Source: Streptomyces sp. MMBL 11-1
GTDB taxonomy: Bacteria > Actinomycetota > Actinomycetes > Streptomycetales > Streptomycetaceae
Assembly: GCF_028622875.1 (NCBI RefSeq)
Contig: NZ_CP117709.1
Location: 7,753,001-7,817,000, forward strand
DNA: 64,000 nucleotides
Direction: 5' to 3'
Positions 9,026-17,546 of the stretch are shown piece by piece. The translations under genes and the position numbers were made by a program. The notes below the pieces were generated by a model. That model saw nothing but the letters and a program-made list of their open reading frames with translations. It ran no database searches and was not told where the DNA came from. Numbering within the stretch: position 1 is the stretch's first letter; the number at the start of each line of letters is the position of its first letter.

Positions 9026-10258
9026 TCAGAGACGGAAGCAGATCTCGCGCTCCCGCAGCCACGGGCCCAGCCAGTCGCCGAACGGGACGGGGACGCACCA
9101 CCCGCGGGTGGGCGGTGCCCCGGCCCCCGGCGGTGTGGGCGAGGGAGCCACCGGGGACGGCACCACGGACGGCGGCACCGTCGGGTCCGAGGGAGCGGGA
9201 GAGGGAGCGGGCGGCGTCGGGGTCGGGGTCGGGCCGGGCGTGGCCGGCGCGGCCATCTCGGTCAGCATCGTCCGGTACACCTCCGAGGACCGCGGATTGC
9301 TCCCGCACTGCCAGACGCCGTGCGGGCAGTAGTCCGTGACCGTCTGGTAGAGCGGCTCGTGCCGGTCGATCCACTCCAGCATCCGCCGCATGTACTCGGG
9401 GTTGTCACCGTTGCGGAAGAGCCCCCACTCCGGGAACGAGATGGGCTTGCCGTGTTCCGCCGCGAAGTCGACGTGCTTCTGGAGCCCGTACGGGTCGGTG
9501 ATCTGGTCGTCGAAGGTCTCGCCGGGAGGCTGGTCGTAGGAGTCCATCCCGATGATGTCGACGACGTCGTCGCCCGGGTAGCACTCGGTCCACGGCACCG
9601 CGTCCCGCCCCCGGCTCGGCGTGAAGTCGAAGCGGAACTCCTGACCGGGCACCGCGCGCATCGCCGTGACGATCCGTTCCCAGTACGCCTTCCAGGAGGC
9701 GGGGTCGGGACCGCACCGATGTGTGTACGTCGTGCCGTTCATCTCCCAGCCGAGCACGATCACGGTATCGGGAACGCCCAGCCCCACCAGGCGCTCCGCG
9801 AGCCGCGTGAAGTGCTGGTCGTATTCCCCGGCCGCGCCCGCCCGGAGCAGGCCGCGGACCTCGTCGTCCCCGACCCGCTCCTCGTTGCGCTCCAGCATCG
9901 GTACGTTCAGGACGAACATCCGGTCCGCGTCCGCCTGTCTCCAGTCCGCCCAGGCTTCGAGGAAATCGGGCGCCCCCTCGATGTTCACCCACAGATCACC
10001 CGGCAGGTACGTGTGTCCCGCCCGCAGCTCCGCCCCTCCGAGCCAGCGCGACAGGTCGGCCATCCTGCGGACCCCGGCGGGCCCGTAGTCCAGATACGCG
10101 CCGTGCGCGGTGCTGCTCGCCGCCCCCGGCGGGCCGGGGGCGGCGCCGTCGACGGAATCGGTGCCCGGCGGCGACTGACCCGCGATGCCGCCACCCGCCA
10201 GGAGGCTGAGAACAGCCGCCGCGATGCACGATACGAAGAGACGGCGCTTGGCCGGCAT
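9026..10258 (-). CDS. secreted GH26-like glycoside hydrolase
   Basis: 410 residues. ATG chosen because AGGAGGAGCA precedes it directly; an upstream in-frame ATG at 10336 has no such site. Signal peptide at 1-27 (MPAKRRLF..., hydrophobic core, then small residues). The catalytic module (about 50-330) has the acid/base Glu172 in LGWEMNG and the likely nucleophile Glu277 in ISFPEWG, the pattern of clan GH-A family 26 (beta-mannanase-like). Residues 335-385 are a Pro/Thr/Ser linker, and the last 25 residues (GWCVPVPFGDW ... REICFRL) form a compact tail with two Cys that could be a small exported or wall-binding module. Substrate not determined by sequence. Confidence 0.8.
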   Translation of the reverse strand: MPAKRRLFVSCIAAAVLSLLAGGGIAGQSPPGTDSVDGAAPGPPGAASSTAHGAYLDYGPAGVRRMADLSRWLGGAELRAGHTYLPGDLWVNIEGAPDFLEAWADWRQADADRMFVLNVPMLERNEERVGDDEVRGLLRAGAAGEYDQHFTRLAERLVGLGVPDTVIVLGWEMNGTTYTHRCGPDPASWKAYWERIVTAMRAVPGQEFRFDFTPSRGRDAVPWTECYPGDDVVDIIGMDSYDQPPGETFDDQITDPYGLQKHVDFAAEHGKPISFPEWGLFRNGDNPEYMRRMLEWIDRHEPLYQTVTDYCPHGVWQCGSNPRSSEVYRTMLTEMAAPATPGPTPTPTPPAPSPAPSDPTVPPSVVPSPVAPSPTPPGAGAPPTRGWCVPVPFGDWLGPWLREREICFRL

Positions 10259-10380
10259 TGCTCCTCCTGGCTGCGGTGAATTCCGGCCGGTTCGGCCTGA
10301 TAGGGAGAGAGTCGCATCATCGTCCACCGGGGGCATGCGCAGGAGTCCATTTATCCTGTTCGGTGGTGCGGGCGCGCCGT

Positions 10381-11670
10381 TCAGGTGAATGCGGGGCCGA
10401 ACGTGAACGGCAGCGAGCCGACACGGTTGTCGAAATTCGAGTCGACCAGCTCCGGATCTCCCAGATTCCCCATGACAGGGCGACGGCTGATCAGTTCCCG
10501 GAACAGGGCTGTCATTTCGAGGCGAGCCAGATGGGCTCCCAAACAGTGGTGCGGGCCCCCGCCGCCGTATCCCAGATGCGGATTCGGCGACCGGGTGATA
10601 TCGAATCGATCCGGATGGGTGAAAACCGCCTCGTCACGATTGGCGGAGGCGTAGACGAGCGCGACTTTCTCCCCCGGGAGGAACGTGCGGCCACCCAGTG
10701 CGCATTCTGCGGTGACCGTCCTGCGGAACTGGATGATGGGCGTCGAATGCCGCACGATCTCGTCGACGGCGCCGCCGATGTGGCGGTCGAAGTCGGACCG
10801 CAGCAGCTCCCGCTGCTCCGGGTGCCGGTCGAGCAGGAACAGCCCGTGCGCGATGGCGTTGCGGGTCGTCTCCACCCCGGCCACCAGCAGCAGGGAGAAG
10901 AAGGCCCCGAGCTGCTGCCCGGACAGTGCCTCGCCGTCGATGTCCGCGCTGACGAGAGCCGAGACGAGGTCGTCCTCGGGGTGACGGCGCCGTTCCCGGG
11001 CGAGCCGTCCCATGACGATCCGCATCCGGGCCAGCGATGCCAGCCCGCGACCGGGAATCCGCAGCCGGGCCCGGCCCCGGCGCTCGACGCCGACGTGCTC
11101 GGAGGCGTGGTCGATCTGCTCCGCGATCCGCGCCCGGTACGCCTTCGGGACGCCCATCAGGTCGCAGATCACCTCCAGCGGCAGCCGCGAGGCCGCCGAA
11201 GGCATGAAGTCCCGGGGGCGCTCGGCGATCAGCTCGCCCACCAGCCGCCCGGCGAGCCGGCCGATGTTCTCCTCGACGTCCGCCAGCAGCCGGGGGGTGA
11301 ACCGCCGCGAGATGATCCGGCGCAGCGCCGCGTGCTCGGGCCCGTCCATGTTGACCATCGAGTTCCCGAACAGTGCCTTCGCCCAGCCGGCCGGCTCGGG
11401 GGTGGTGACCCCCGGAGCGCTCGCGAACACCTGGGGCGTGCGGCTCGCGGTCCGTACGTCGGCATGGCGCACCAGCGCGTGGAACGGCTTGCCGGCGGTG
11501 CGCGCGGCACCGGCCCGGGGAGTGAACAGGACCGGTGCGTCCAGCTCCCGCAGCAGGGCGAAGGCCCTGAGCCTCTCGGGGCGCGGCAGCCGCCAGAAGG
11601 CCGGGTCGGCCAGGTCGACGTCCGCCGCGCGCAGCACACGGTCCCCGGACAGCTGGTACGGAACGGTCAT
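10381..11670 (-). CDS. cytochrome P450 beside tyrosinase genes
   Basis: 429 residues. The start at 11670 (MTVPYQLSG) has GGAGGTG 6 nt upstream; ATGs at 11700 and 11712 have none. P450 hallmarks: I-helix AGVETTRN, K-helix ExxR in DEIVRH, and the haem loop YGGGGPHHCLGAHLAR with the thiolate Cys. The usual Phe at the start of the haem loop is Tyr. The protein belongs with the actinobacterial CYP families that hydroxylate or couple small molecules; sequence alone does not fix the substrate. It is divergent from melC1 with about 250 bp between, so a shared control region is plausible. No ferredoxin gene is adjacent. Confidence 0.9.
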   Translation of the reverse strand: MTVPYQLSGDRVLRAADVDLADPAFWRLPRPERLRAFALLRELDAPVLFTPRAGAARTAGKPFHALVRHADVRTASRTPQVFASAPGVTTPEPAGWAKALFGNSMVNMDGPEHAALRRIISRRFTPRLLADVEENIGRLAGRLVGELIAERPRDFMPSAASRLPLEVICDLMGVPKAYRARIAEQIDHASEHVGVERRGRARLRIPGRGLASLARMRIVMGRLARERRRHPEDDLVSALVSADIDGEALSGQQLGAFFSLLLVAGVETTRNAIAHGLFLLDRHPEQRELLRSDFDRHIGGAVDEIVRHSTPIIQFRRTVTAECALGGRTFLPGEKVALVYASANRDEAVFTHPDRFDITRSPNPHLGYGGGGPHHCLGAHLARLEMTALFRELISRRPVMGNLGDPELVDSNFDNRVGSLPFTFGPAFT

Positions 11671-11873
11671 GCCCTTCACCTCCACGGTTCGCCAGGCCAT
11701 GGTCCGGCCCACCGGCCGCGAGGCGCCTCATCGACGCGGCCCGCCGCCCCGACGACCCCGCACCCTCACGCGTTTGACGGAACGGAACCACCGCCGGTGC
11801 GCCGTACGCCGCACGCACGAGAACTGTTTCGCCCCCGCCTCGTTGTCAACATCGCCATCAGAAGCACCTCGGA

Positions 11874-11905
11874 CGAGTTAACGAATCAATGAGGCGAGTC
11901 AACGA
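11874..11905. promoter_or_regulatory. direct repeat CGAGTYAACGA in the P450/melC1 intergenic region
   Basis: CGAGTTAACGA (11874-11884) and CGAGTCAACGA (11895-11905) are in direct orientation 21 bp apart, i.e. two helical turns. A related inverted element (TCGTTGTCAAC) lies about 25 bp upstream. This is the layout of a site for a dimeric or tandem-binding regulator, just upstream of the melC1 start codon at 11924. Confidence 0.45.
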
Positions 11906-11923
11906 GAGGCAGGTAGTCATCCC

Positions 11924-12409
11924 ATGAGCCGAACCCCCGCGCAACCGAGCGTCACCCGCACCCCCTCCCGCCGGATCGTCCTGCGCGGAGCCTTCACCGC
12001 CGCGGTGGTCACGGGCACAGCGGGCGCCCTGCTCCCGCTGCTCGACCGTGAGCAGGCCGCCGCGGCCCGGCCCGCACCGGCGCCCGGGGCGCCCGGAGCC
12101 CGCGCCGTGCCCGGCCCCGTGTCCACGACGGAACAGTTCGCCGAGATGTACCGGGGCCGGGAGATCCGGGGGGCGACGAAAGCCGTCGCCGCCGCCTCGA
12201 ACGACGACCGCGTGATGGTCGCCGCCGGACCGGGCGCCGAGATCCGCATCGACGGCAGGCCGCTGCACGTCATGAGGCGGGCGGACGGCACCTATCTGAG
12301 CGACGTCCGGCACTACGAGTCGTACCCGACGCTGCTGGAGACAGCCCGTGCAGCCGTCGACGAGCTCGGCGCCGCCGGGCTCGCGCACCCCGCCGCGCAC
12401 CGCATGTGA
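11924..12409 (+). CDS. melC1: tyrosinase copper chaperone / secretion cofactor
   Basis: 161 residues. N-terminal twin-arginine signal with SRRIVLRG at about 15-22 followed by a hydrophobic stretch and AAAA. MelC1 binds apo-tyrosinase, delivers copper and carries it out through the Tat pathway. The C-terminal half (TTEQFAEMYRGREI ... HYESYPTL) matches the family, including the His-Tyr region that enters the tyrosinase active-site cleft. The tyrosinase gene follows 19 nt downstream behind a strong AGGAGG, the usual melC operon order. Confidence 0.92.
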   Translation: MSRTPAQPSVTRTPSRRIVLRGAFTAAVVTGTAGALLPLLDREQAAAARPAPAPGAPGARAVPGPVSTTEQFAEMYRGREIRGATKAVAAASNDDRVMVAAGPGAEIRIDGRPLHVMRRADGTYLSDVRHYESYPTLLETARAAVDELGAAGLAHPAAHRM

Positions 12410-12428
12410 ACCAGGAGGAGCAGCACCG

Positions 12429-13292
12429 GTGTACACCCGCAAGAACCAGCGCGACCTGACGCGCACCGAGAAGCGCCGCCTCGTCGACGCGATCCTGAAA
12501 CTGAAGCGCTCGGGCCGCTACGACGACTTCGTCGTCATGCACCGGGAGTACTACGTCATGGACACCGAGAGGCGGCCGCGCCCGGCGCACATGACGTCCT
12601 CGTTCTTCCCCTGGCACCGCCAGTACCTCCTGGAGTTCGAGAAGGCGCTCCAAGCTGTCGACGCGGGCGTCAGCGTCCCGTACTGGGACTGGACCCAGGA
12701 CGACAGCCCGACCTCCTCGCTCTGGGCGGAGGACTTCCTCGGCGGCAACGGCAGGCCCGGCGACCGCCGCGTCACCACCGGAGCGTTCGCCCACGACACG
12801 GGCAACTGGAACGTCGGCAGGGGCGTCACCGACGAGCGCTACCTCACCCGCAACTTCGGCAGGCCCGGCCGCAACCCGGTGTCCCTCCCCACCCGGAACG
12901 ATGTGGCGCGGGCGCTCCAGGACCCCGTCTACGACACGGAGCCCTGGAACAGCGTCTGCACCGAGGGCTTCCGCAACCGCGTCGAGGGCTGGGGGATCCG
13001 GGGCGTGCGCACGGTGGGTCTCCACAACCGGGTCCACCAGTGGGTCGGCGGTCCGATGGCGGGCGCCGCCTCCCCCGAGGACCCGGTGTTCTGGCTCCAC
13101 CACTCCTTCATCGACCTGCTGTGGGACCGGTGGCGCAAGGCCCACCCGAAATCCGCCTACCTGCCGGGCCGCAAGCCCGCCTCGCCCGGCCCGGACCGCG
13201 ACTACGTCTTCGGCCTCGACGAGGCGATGCCCCCCTGGGGCGTGACCCCGAGGAAACTCCTCGACCACAGCAAGACCTACCGCTACGCCTGA
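12429..13292 (+). CDS. melC2: tyrosinase
   Basis: 287 residues from GTG, chosen because AGGAGGAGCAGCACCG precedes it and MYTRKNQRDLT matches the family N-terminus; a longer in-frame ORF overlaps melC1. Type-3 copper enzyme that oxidises tyrosine to dopaquinone for melanin. CuA ligands His38, His54, His63 (MHREYY, PAHMTSSFFPWH) and CuB ligands His199, His203, His225 (GLHNRVHQW, WLHHSFID) have exactly the spacing seen in other Streptomyces tyrosinases. About 14 residues longer than the 273-residue type, mostly between the copper sites. No signal peptide, as expected when MelC1 carries it out. Confidence 0.95.
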   Translation: MYTRKNQRDLTRTEKRRLVDAILKLKRSGRYDDFVVMHREYYVMDTERRPRPAHMTSSFFPWHRQYLLEFEKALQAVDAGVSVPYWDWTQDDSPTSSLWAEDFLGGNGRPGDRRVTTGAFAHDTGNWNVGRGVTDERYLTRNFGRPGRNPVSLPTRNDVARALQDPVYDTEPWNSVCTEGFRNRVEGWGIRGVRTVGLHNRVHQWVGGPMAGAASPEDPVFWLHHSFIDLLWDRWRKAHPKSAYLPGRKPASPGPDRDYVFGLDEAMPPWGVTPRKLLDHSKTYRYA

Positions 13293-13303
13293 GCCCGGAA
13301 CGG

Positions 13304-13345
13304 GGAACGGCCGGTCCCCTCCGGGAGGAGGGGACCGGCCGTTCC
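13304..13345. terminator. bidirectional terminator between melC2 and the chaplin gene
   Basis: A perfect 19-bp inverted repeat (13304-13322 with 13327-13345) with a 4-nt loop GGGA lies between two convergent stop codons (13292 and 13360). Strong stem, no T-run; serves both strands. Confidence 0.85.
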
Positions 13346-13359
13346 GGTACTACGCGGGA

Positions 13360-13641
13360 TCAGCGGCCGTAGCCGTAGCCGCCGTTGTCGTGGTGACCAC
13401 CGTCGGCGTTGACGCAGGTGTTACCGAAGGCAGGGTTCAGCACGCCGATCACGTCGATCGTGTTGCCGCAGAGGTTCACCGGCACGTGCACGGGGACCTG
13501 GACCACGTTGCCCGAAGCGACGCCGGGGGAGGCGGCGGCGAGGCCCTGCGCGCCGGCGTCCGCGGACGCCATGCCGGCGCCGCCGGCGATCAGGGCGCCG
13601 GTGCCGGCCATGACAGCGGCAACCTTCGTGATACGAGACAT
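13360..13641 (-). CDS. short chaplin
   Basis: 93 residues. Start ATG preceded by AAGGAGTTCCG. Signal peptide at 1-28 (MSRITKVAAVMAGTGALIAGGAGMASA), then one chaplin domain with the two conserved Cys (NLCGNTIDVIG and GNTCVN), no sortase motif. Chaplins are secreted amyloid surfactants that coat aerial hyphae. The C-terminus carries an extra His/Gly/Tyr tail (DGGHHDNGGYGYGR) beyond the chaplin domain, which is not typical of the ~50-residue short chaplins. Upstream lies a sigma-BldN-like promoter (see separate entry). Which short chaplin (E, F, G or H type) it corresponds to cannot be settled here. Confidence 0.9.
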   Translation of the reverse strand: MSRITKVAAVMAGTGALIAGGAGMASADAGAQGLAAASPGVASGNVVQVPVHVPVNLCGNTIDVIGVLNPAFGNTCVNADGGHHDNGGYGYGR

Positions 13642-13660
13642 TCGGAACTCCTTGTAAAGA

Positions 13661-13696
13661 AGGGGGTGTGCTGCGGACGCGAGGCCCGCACCCCCT
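13661..13696 (-). terminator. hairpin ending the exopolysaccharide operon
   Basis: AGGGGGTG (13661-13668) pairs with CACCCCCT (13689-13696). Read on the minus strand the stem is followed by TCTTTAC. It lies 86 nt beyond the stop of the last operon gene and just before the chaplin ribosome site, so it should stop read-through into the chaplin gene. Confidence 0.55.
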
Positions 13697-13697
13697 G

Positions 13698-13725
13698 ACA
13701 ACGCGGCAGACGCCGGACGGTAACG
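13698..13725 (-). promoter_or_regulatory. sigma-BldN-like promoter of the chaplin gene
   Basis: On the minus strand CGTTAC (13725-13720) is separated by exactly 16 nt from CGTTGT (13703-13698). The published sigma-BldN pattern is about CGTAAC-N16/17-CGTTGA, so both hexamers match at 5 of 6 positions, and chaplin genes are known members of that regulon. Predicted transcription start about 13691, giving a leader of roughly 50 nt. Confidence 0.5.
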
Positions 13726-13781
13726 GATCTGCTCACAGGTGGTACCTCCGATGCCGCTGTCCGGCGTACACCGGGCCCGCG

Positions 13782-14933
13782 TCAGCGTCCGATCACCGGC
13801 AACCCCGTGAGCCGCTCGCGCCAGTCCCGCGCCGCCGGGAACCGCGCCTTCACGGTCTCCACCGCCCGCTCCCGTACGGCCACCTGCGACTCGCGCAGCC
13901 GCAGCAGCGGCTCCAGACCCGGCCGGGCCAGCAGCAGCCGCTGGTTGACCACCGGCACCGGCTGCCAGTGGTTCTTGTAACGCTCCGCACCGCGCAGCAG
14001 GCTCAGCACCTCGTACCCGCTGTCCGCGGCCTGCTGGGCGACCTCGCGCAGCAGCAGCGTCGACACATCGACCTTCCGTTCGCGCAGCGCCGGATCCGCA
14101 CCGTACAGATAGCCGCCCGTCAGCCGCCCGGACTGCAACGACAGGTTGGACGCCACCACCTCGCCGTTCAACCGGAACTCGGTCATGGCCGCCGTACCGT
14201 CCCCCACCATCCGTCCCACCGACCGGATCAGATGGTCCGAGAACCGCGCCCGGAGATGCTCGGGGTTGACCGCCCGGCCCTCCCACTGCCGCTCGTGCAG
14301 CCGCAGCAACGTGGCGATCGCCGCGGGCACCCCGTCCCGCGGGACTCGGAGAGCCTCGACGCCCAGGGCGTCGGCCTTGCGCAGCTTGGAGCGCAGCCGC
14401 TGACCCCGCGAGCCCGTCAGCCGCGCCACGGCGTCGCCCAGCGGCTCGGCCGGCAGTTCCATGCACGTCGAGTCCGTGAGCCGGCTCCGGGCCCCGGCCC
14501 ACCGCCCGAACAGCAACTGCGCCGACGCGTCCGGTCTGACCTCCCGCAGGTCCACCACGGCGTGCCGGGCCGCCCGGTCCAGACCGCGCCCCAGCGCCCC
14601 CACCGCGCACCCGGCCTCCTCCTCGTCCAGCAGGATGTCGAAGAAGTCGGAGACCGCCCCGCCCATCGGGACCAGCAGCGGCATCGGACGGTGTACCAGC
14701 ATCAGCGGCGCCGCCCCGACCAGCCGCCCCGCCCGGCGGACCAGCAGCACCCGCAGCCGGCCCTCCTGGCCGTAGGAGATCCACCACGAGTGCAGCCAGG
14801 CATGGCTCTGGAACGGGGTCGCGGTGGCGCAGCGGCGGTGCAGCGCGTCCCACTCCCCGGCGAGCGCGCCGAACTCCGCGAAATCCCGGCACAGCGTCAC
14901 GACGAGCCCGCCCGCCCGCCGCCGCCCCGTCAT
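13782..14933 (-). CDS. GNAT-family (BioF2/CelD-like) acyltransferase of the polysaccharide operon
   Basis: 383 residues; ATG overlaps the preceding stop (ATGA). Contains the GNAT_6/FemAB-like fold pattern: N-terminal TPFQSHAWLHSWW, a central VVDLREVRPD segment and the C-terminal half with VVASNLSLQSGRLTGGYLYGADPALRERKVDVSTLL, followed by GAERYKNHW. Such proteins in exopolysaccharide clusters are thought to acylate or aminoacylate sugars. No signal peptide, so cytoplasmic. It is the last gene of the eight-gene operon. Confidence 0.75.
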   Translation of the reverse strand: MTGRRRAGGLVVTLCRDFAEFGALAGEWDALHRRCATATPFQSHAWLHSWWISYGQEGRLRVLLVRRAGRLVGAAPLMLVHRPMPLLVPMGGAVSDFFDILLDEEEAGCAVGALGRGLDRAARHAVVDLREVRPDASAQLLFGRWAGARSRLTDSTCMELPAEPLGDAVARLTGSRGQRLRSKLRKADALGVEALRVPRDGVPAAIATLLRLHERQWEGRAVNPEHLRARFSDHLIRSVGRMVGDGTAAMTEFRLNGEVVASNLSLQSGRLTGGYLYGADPALRERKVDVSTLLLREVAQQAADSGYEVLSLLRGAERYKNHWQPVPVVNQRLLLARPGLEPLLRLRESQVAVRERAVETVKARFPAARDWRERLTGLPVIGR

Positions 14934-15604
14934 CGGACGAGCTCCCGGTCGTCCTGGGCGACGCTGCCGCCCTCGGCCGTCGGACCGGGAACCCGCGCCG
15001 AGACGCTCCCGCCCGCCCCGCGCGGGCGCACCAGCAGCACGAGGCCGCCCAGCAGCCCGCCCGCGGCGGCCCCGACGGAGACGCCCAGTGGCACGGACGG
15101 CGAGACCGGCTGGTCCGGCGTCATCGCATGGGAGAACTTGATCAGCTTCACCCCGGTGTCCTTGGAGACATGACCACTGCTCACGATGACGGCCTCGATG
15201 ACCGCGTTGGCGATGTCGGCCGCCTTCCGCCGGTCCCCGGACGTGCCCGTCACCGCGATCATCGGTGAGTCGGGAGAGGTCTCCGACCGGACGTGGGACC
15301 GCAGCTCGCGCACCGGCTCGCCCGCCGCGCCCCGGGCGTACGAGAGCGTCGCGTCGCTCGTCGTCAGCCGCCCGTACGACTGGGCGTACCCCAGGGCCGC
15401 CGAGGGATCCGTCCCCGCCTCGGCGACCGCCATCGCATAACTGGTGGCCTCGTACCGGTCCGCGGCCAGCGCACTGTACGAGAGCCCGGACGCGGTGCCG
15501 ATCAGCACACAGACGGGCAGCGGCCACCAATGAGGCAGCCGGGCGAGCGCGGTGCGCAGCCGACGGACGACGACGTGTCGCTGCTGCTCGGGTGAGTCGG
15601 TCAT
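14930..15604 (-). CDS. Wzz/YveK-like polysaccharide chain-length regulator
   Basis: 224 residues. Two membrane segments bracket an extracytoplasmic region: about 26-48 (WWPLPVCVLIGTASGLSYSAL) and about 172-193 (PLGVSVGAAAGGLLGGLVLLV). A Pro-rich stretch (DQPVSPSVP) precedes the second, as in Wzz proteins. There is no tyrosine-kinase domain. It would set the length of the polymer made by the Wzy-like protein of the same operon. Start and stop both overlap neighbours by 4 nt. Confidence 0.8.
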   Translation of the reverse strand: MTDSPEQQRHVVVRRLRTALARLPHWWPLPVCVLIGTASGLSYSALAADRYEATSYAMAVAEAGTDPSAALGYAQSYGRLTTSDATLSYARGAAGEPVRELRSHVRSETSPDSPMIAVTGTSGDRRKAADIANAVIEAVIVSSGHVSKDTGVKLIKFSHAMTPDQPVSPSVPLGVSVGAAAGGLLGGLVLLVRPRGAGGSVSARVPGPTAEGGSVAQDDRELVR

Positions 15605-16737
15605 GAAAGGGCTCTCCGGTTCGGTGGGGCGGTGTCGAGGGCGTACGCGTACACGTCCATCAGGCGCTCGCTGCTGCGCCTGATGTCGTAATGGCCGACG
15701 GCCCGGGGCGGCGGCCTCCGGTCCGCTCCGGCCTGTATCCGCTGCCGCAGCCGGGCCGTCAGCTCCTCGGGGCTCCCGGCGATCCGGGTGGCCGCGGGGG
15801 CGTGGGCGGCGGGCAGGTCGTCGATGGCCGGGCAGGCGTCGTGGAGCACCGGCAGTCCGGCGGCGAGCGCCTCCACGGCGGCGAGACCGAAGGACTCCTC
15901 GCGGGACGTGGAGACGAAGACGTCCACGGCGCTCAGCAACGCCGGGACCCCCGGGACCGGGCCGTCCCCGTGCTCGTCGCACTCCCCGAGGAACCGGATC
16001 CGGTCCACGGCCCCCAGCCGCAGGGCCAGCGCGCGCAGCGACCCGGCCTCCGGCCCGTCCCCGGCCAGCAGCAGACGGGCCTCCGGCAGGGCGGCGACCG
16101 CGCGGATCAGCACGTCGAACCGCTTGCCCGGCACCAGCCGCCCGACCCCGCCGACGACGAACGCCTCCCCGGGGAGGCCCAGTTCCGCCCGTACGGAGGC
16201 CCGTCGCCCCGCGTCGAAGCGGAACCGGTCCGCGTCGATGCCGTTCGGCACCAGCCGGATCCGGTCGGCGGGCACCCCCCAGTCCCGCAGCCGGCCGGCC
16301 ACGGTGGAGGAGACGGCGACGGTCGCGGACCCGAGGCGTTCGGTCGCGAGGTAGAGGGCGCGGACGGGCCGGGTGAGCGGGCGGCCCTCGATCTCGGCAC
16401 GCCCCAGGGAGTGTTCGGTCGCGACGGTGGCCCGGGCCCCGGCGAGCCGGGCCGCGATCCTGCCGTACACGCAGGCCCGGTACAGATGCGTGTGCACCAC
16501 GTCGTAGCGGCCGTCCCGGATCAGCCGGGCCAGCCTTCCGACGGCCGACAGGTCCCGGTTGCCGCGCATCCCGAGGTGGGTCACCCGGATCCCGTCGGAC
16601 CGCAGCTCCCCGGCCACCGCCCCCGGGTTGGTGAGCGTCACGACATCGCACTCCACCGGCAGATGACGCAGCAGCAGCCGCAACTGCCGCTCGGCGCCGC
16701 CGACCCCGAGCCCGGTGATGACGTGCAGCGCCCTCAC
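15601..16737 (-). CDS. GT4-family glycosyltransferase
   Basis: 378 residues from GTG (GTGA overlap with the upstream stop). Starts with the GT4 hallmark HVITGLGVGGAERQLRLLL, and has VVHTHLYRACVYGR, LVPNGIDADRF, GRLVPGKRFDVLI and the nucleotide-sugar loop STSREESFGLAAVEALAAGLPVL (cited in part) carrying the E-x7-E motif. Retaining transferase adding one sugar to a lipid-linked intermediate on the cytoplasmic face. Lies between the deacetylase and Wzz-like genes. Confidence 0.88.
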   Translation of the reverse strand: MRALHVITGLGVGGAERQLRLLLRHLPVECDVVTLTNPGAVAGELRSDGIRVTHLGMRGNRDLSAVGRLARLIRDGRYDVVHTHLYRACVYGRIAARLAGARATVATEHSLGRAEIEGRPLTRPVRALYLATERLGSATVAVSSTVAGRLRDWGVPADRIRLVPNGIDADRFRFDAGRRASVRAELGLPGEAFVVGGVGRLVPGKRFDVLIRAVAALPEARLLLAGDGPEAGSLRALALRLGAVDRIRFLGECDEHGDGPVPGVPALLSAVDVFVSTSREESFGLAAVEALAAGLPVLHDACPAIDDLPAAHAPAATRIAGSPEELTARLRQRIQAGADRRPPPRAVGHYDIRRSSERLMDVYAYALDTAPPNRRALS

Positions 16738-17546
16738 CGCCGACCGCCCGTCAGCACCGGCCCGGCGGCCCGGGCTGCGGCGCCCGGCGGCGCCACCTGC
16801 CGCAGCCCGTGCCGCAGGTCCTTCGCCCAGAGGCGCACCCCCCGGTCCGCCTGGCTGATGTGGGTGCGGGGGAGCGCGAACCGGCCGAGCAGCGGGCCGG
16901 GGGCCAGGGCGCAGGCGTAGCCGTAGCCCGCCGAGCGCGCGGCCTCGGTGACCCGGCGGTCGAGGATGCCGTACGGATAGCAGAAGCCCTCCGGGAGCGA
17001 CCCGGTGAGATCGCCGATCAGCTCCCGGCTGTGGGCGGTCTCCCGGCGCAGCTCCTCGTCCGGAAGGGCCGTCAGATCCTGGTGGTACAGACCGTGCGAG
17101 CCGACCTCCATGCCCGCCGCGGCGACCCGCCGGACGTCGTCCTGGGTGAGCAGCGGCTTGCGTGGGCCGAGCGGATCCCACGCGTTGACTCCGCCCGGCC
17201 GGCCCGGCAGGACGAATACCGTCGCCCGGAAACCGTGCCCGCGCAGCACCGGCAGTGCCTCGTCGAGGAAGTCCGCGTACCCGTCGTCGAAGGTCAGCCC
17301 GACCAGCCCGCGCCGCCCCGCGGCCCCCGCGCGCAGCAGCTCGGACACTCCCACCCCCGTCAGCCGCCGGCTGCGCAGCCAGGACAGCTGCTCGTCGAGG
17401 CGGTCGGGGGAGACGGTGATGCCGTACGGATCGTCGCTCGGGTCCGTCACCGAGTGATACGTGAGGATCCACGGCCGGCGGCGGGTGTGCGGGCGGGGCC
17501 GGGACGAGGGAGCGTCGGCGCGAAGTGCCGAGGGATCAGCGGCCAT
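16734..17546 (-). CDS. polysaccharide deacetylase (NodB-like)
   Basis: 270 residues. CE4/NodB motifs are clear: LTFDDGYADF (motif 1, Asp-Asp), GSHGLYHQDL (motif 2, His-x4-His metal ligands), CYPYG (motif 3). The N-terminus ILTYHSV is also typical. No convincing signal peptide, so action on lipid-linked intermediates inside the cell, or non-classical export, must be considered. Its ATG lies 11 nt inside the 3' end of the flippase gene. Confidence 0.9.
   Translation of the reverse strand: MAADPSALRADAPSSRPRPHTRRRPWILTYHSVTDPSDDPYGITVSPDRLDEQLSWLRSRRLTGVGVSELLRAGAAGRRGLVGLTFDDGYADFLDEALPVLRGHGFRATVFVLPGRPGGVNAWDPLGPRKPLLTQDDVRRVAAAGMEVGSHGLYHQDLTALPDEELRRETAHSRELIGDLTGSLPEGFCYPYGILDRRVTEAARSAGYGYACALAPGPLLGRFALPRTHISQADRGVRLWAKDLRHGLRQVAPPGAAARAAGPVLTGGRR

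Noticed and set aside
11700..11712. Longer P450 starts at 11700 and 11712
   Set aside because: No ribosome site; 11670 has GGAGGTG at good distance.
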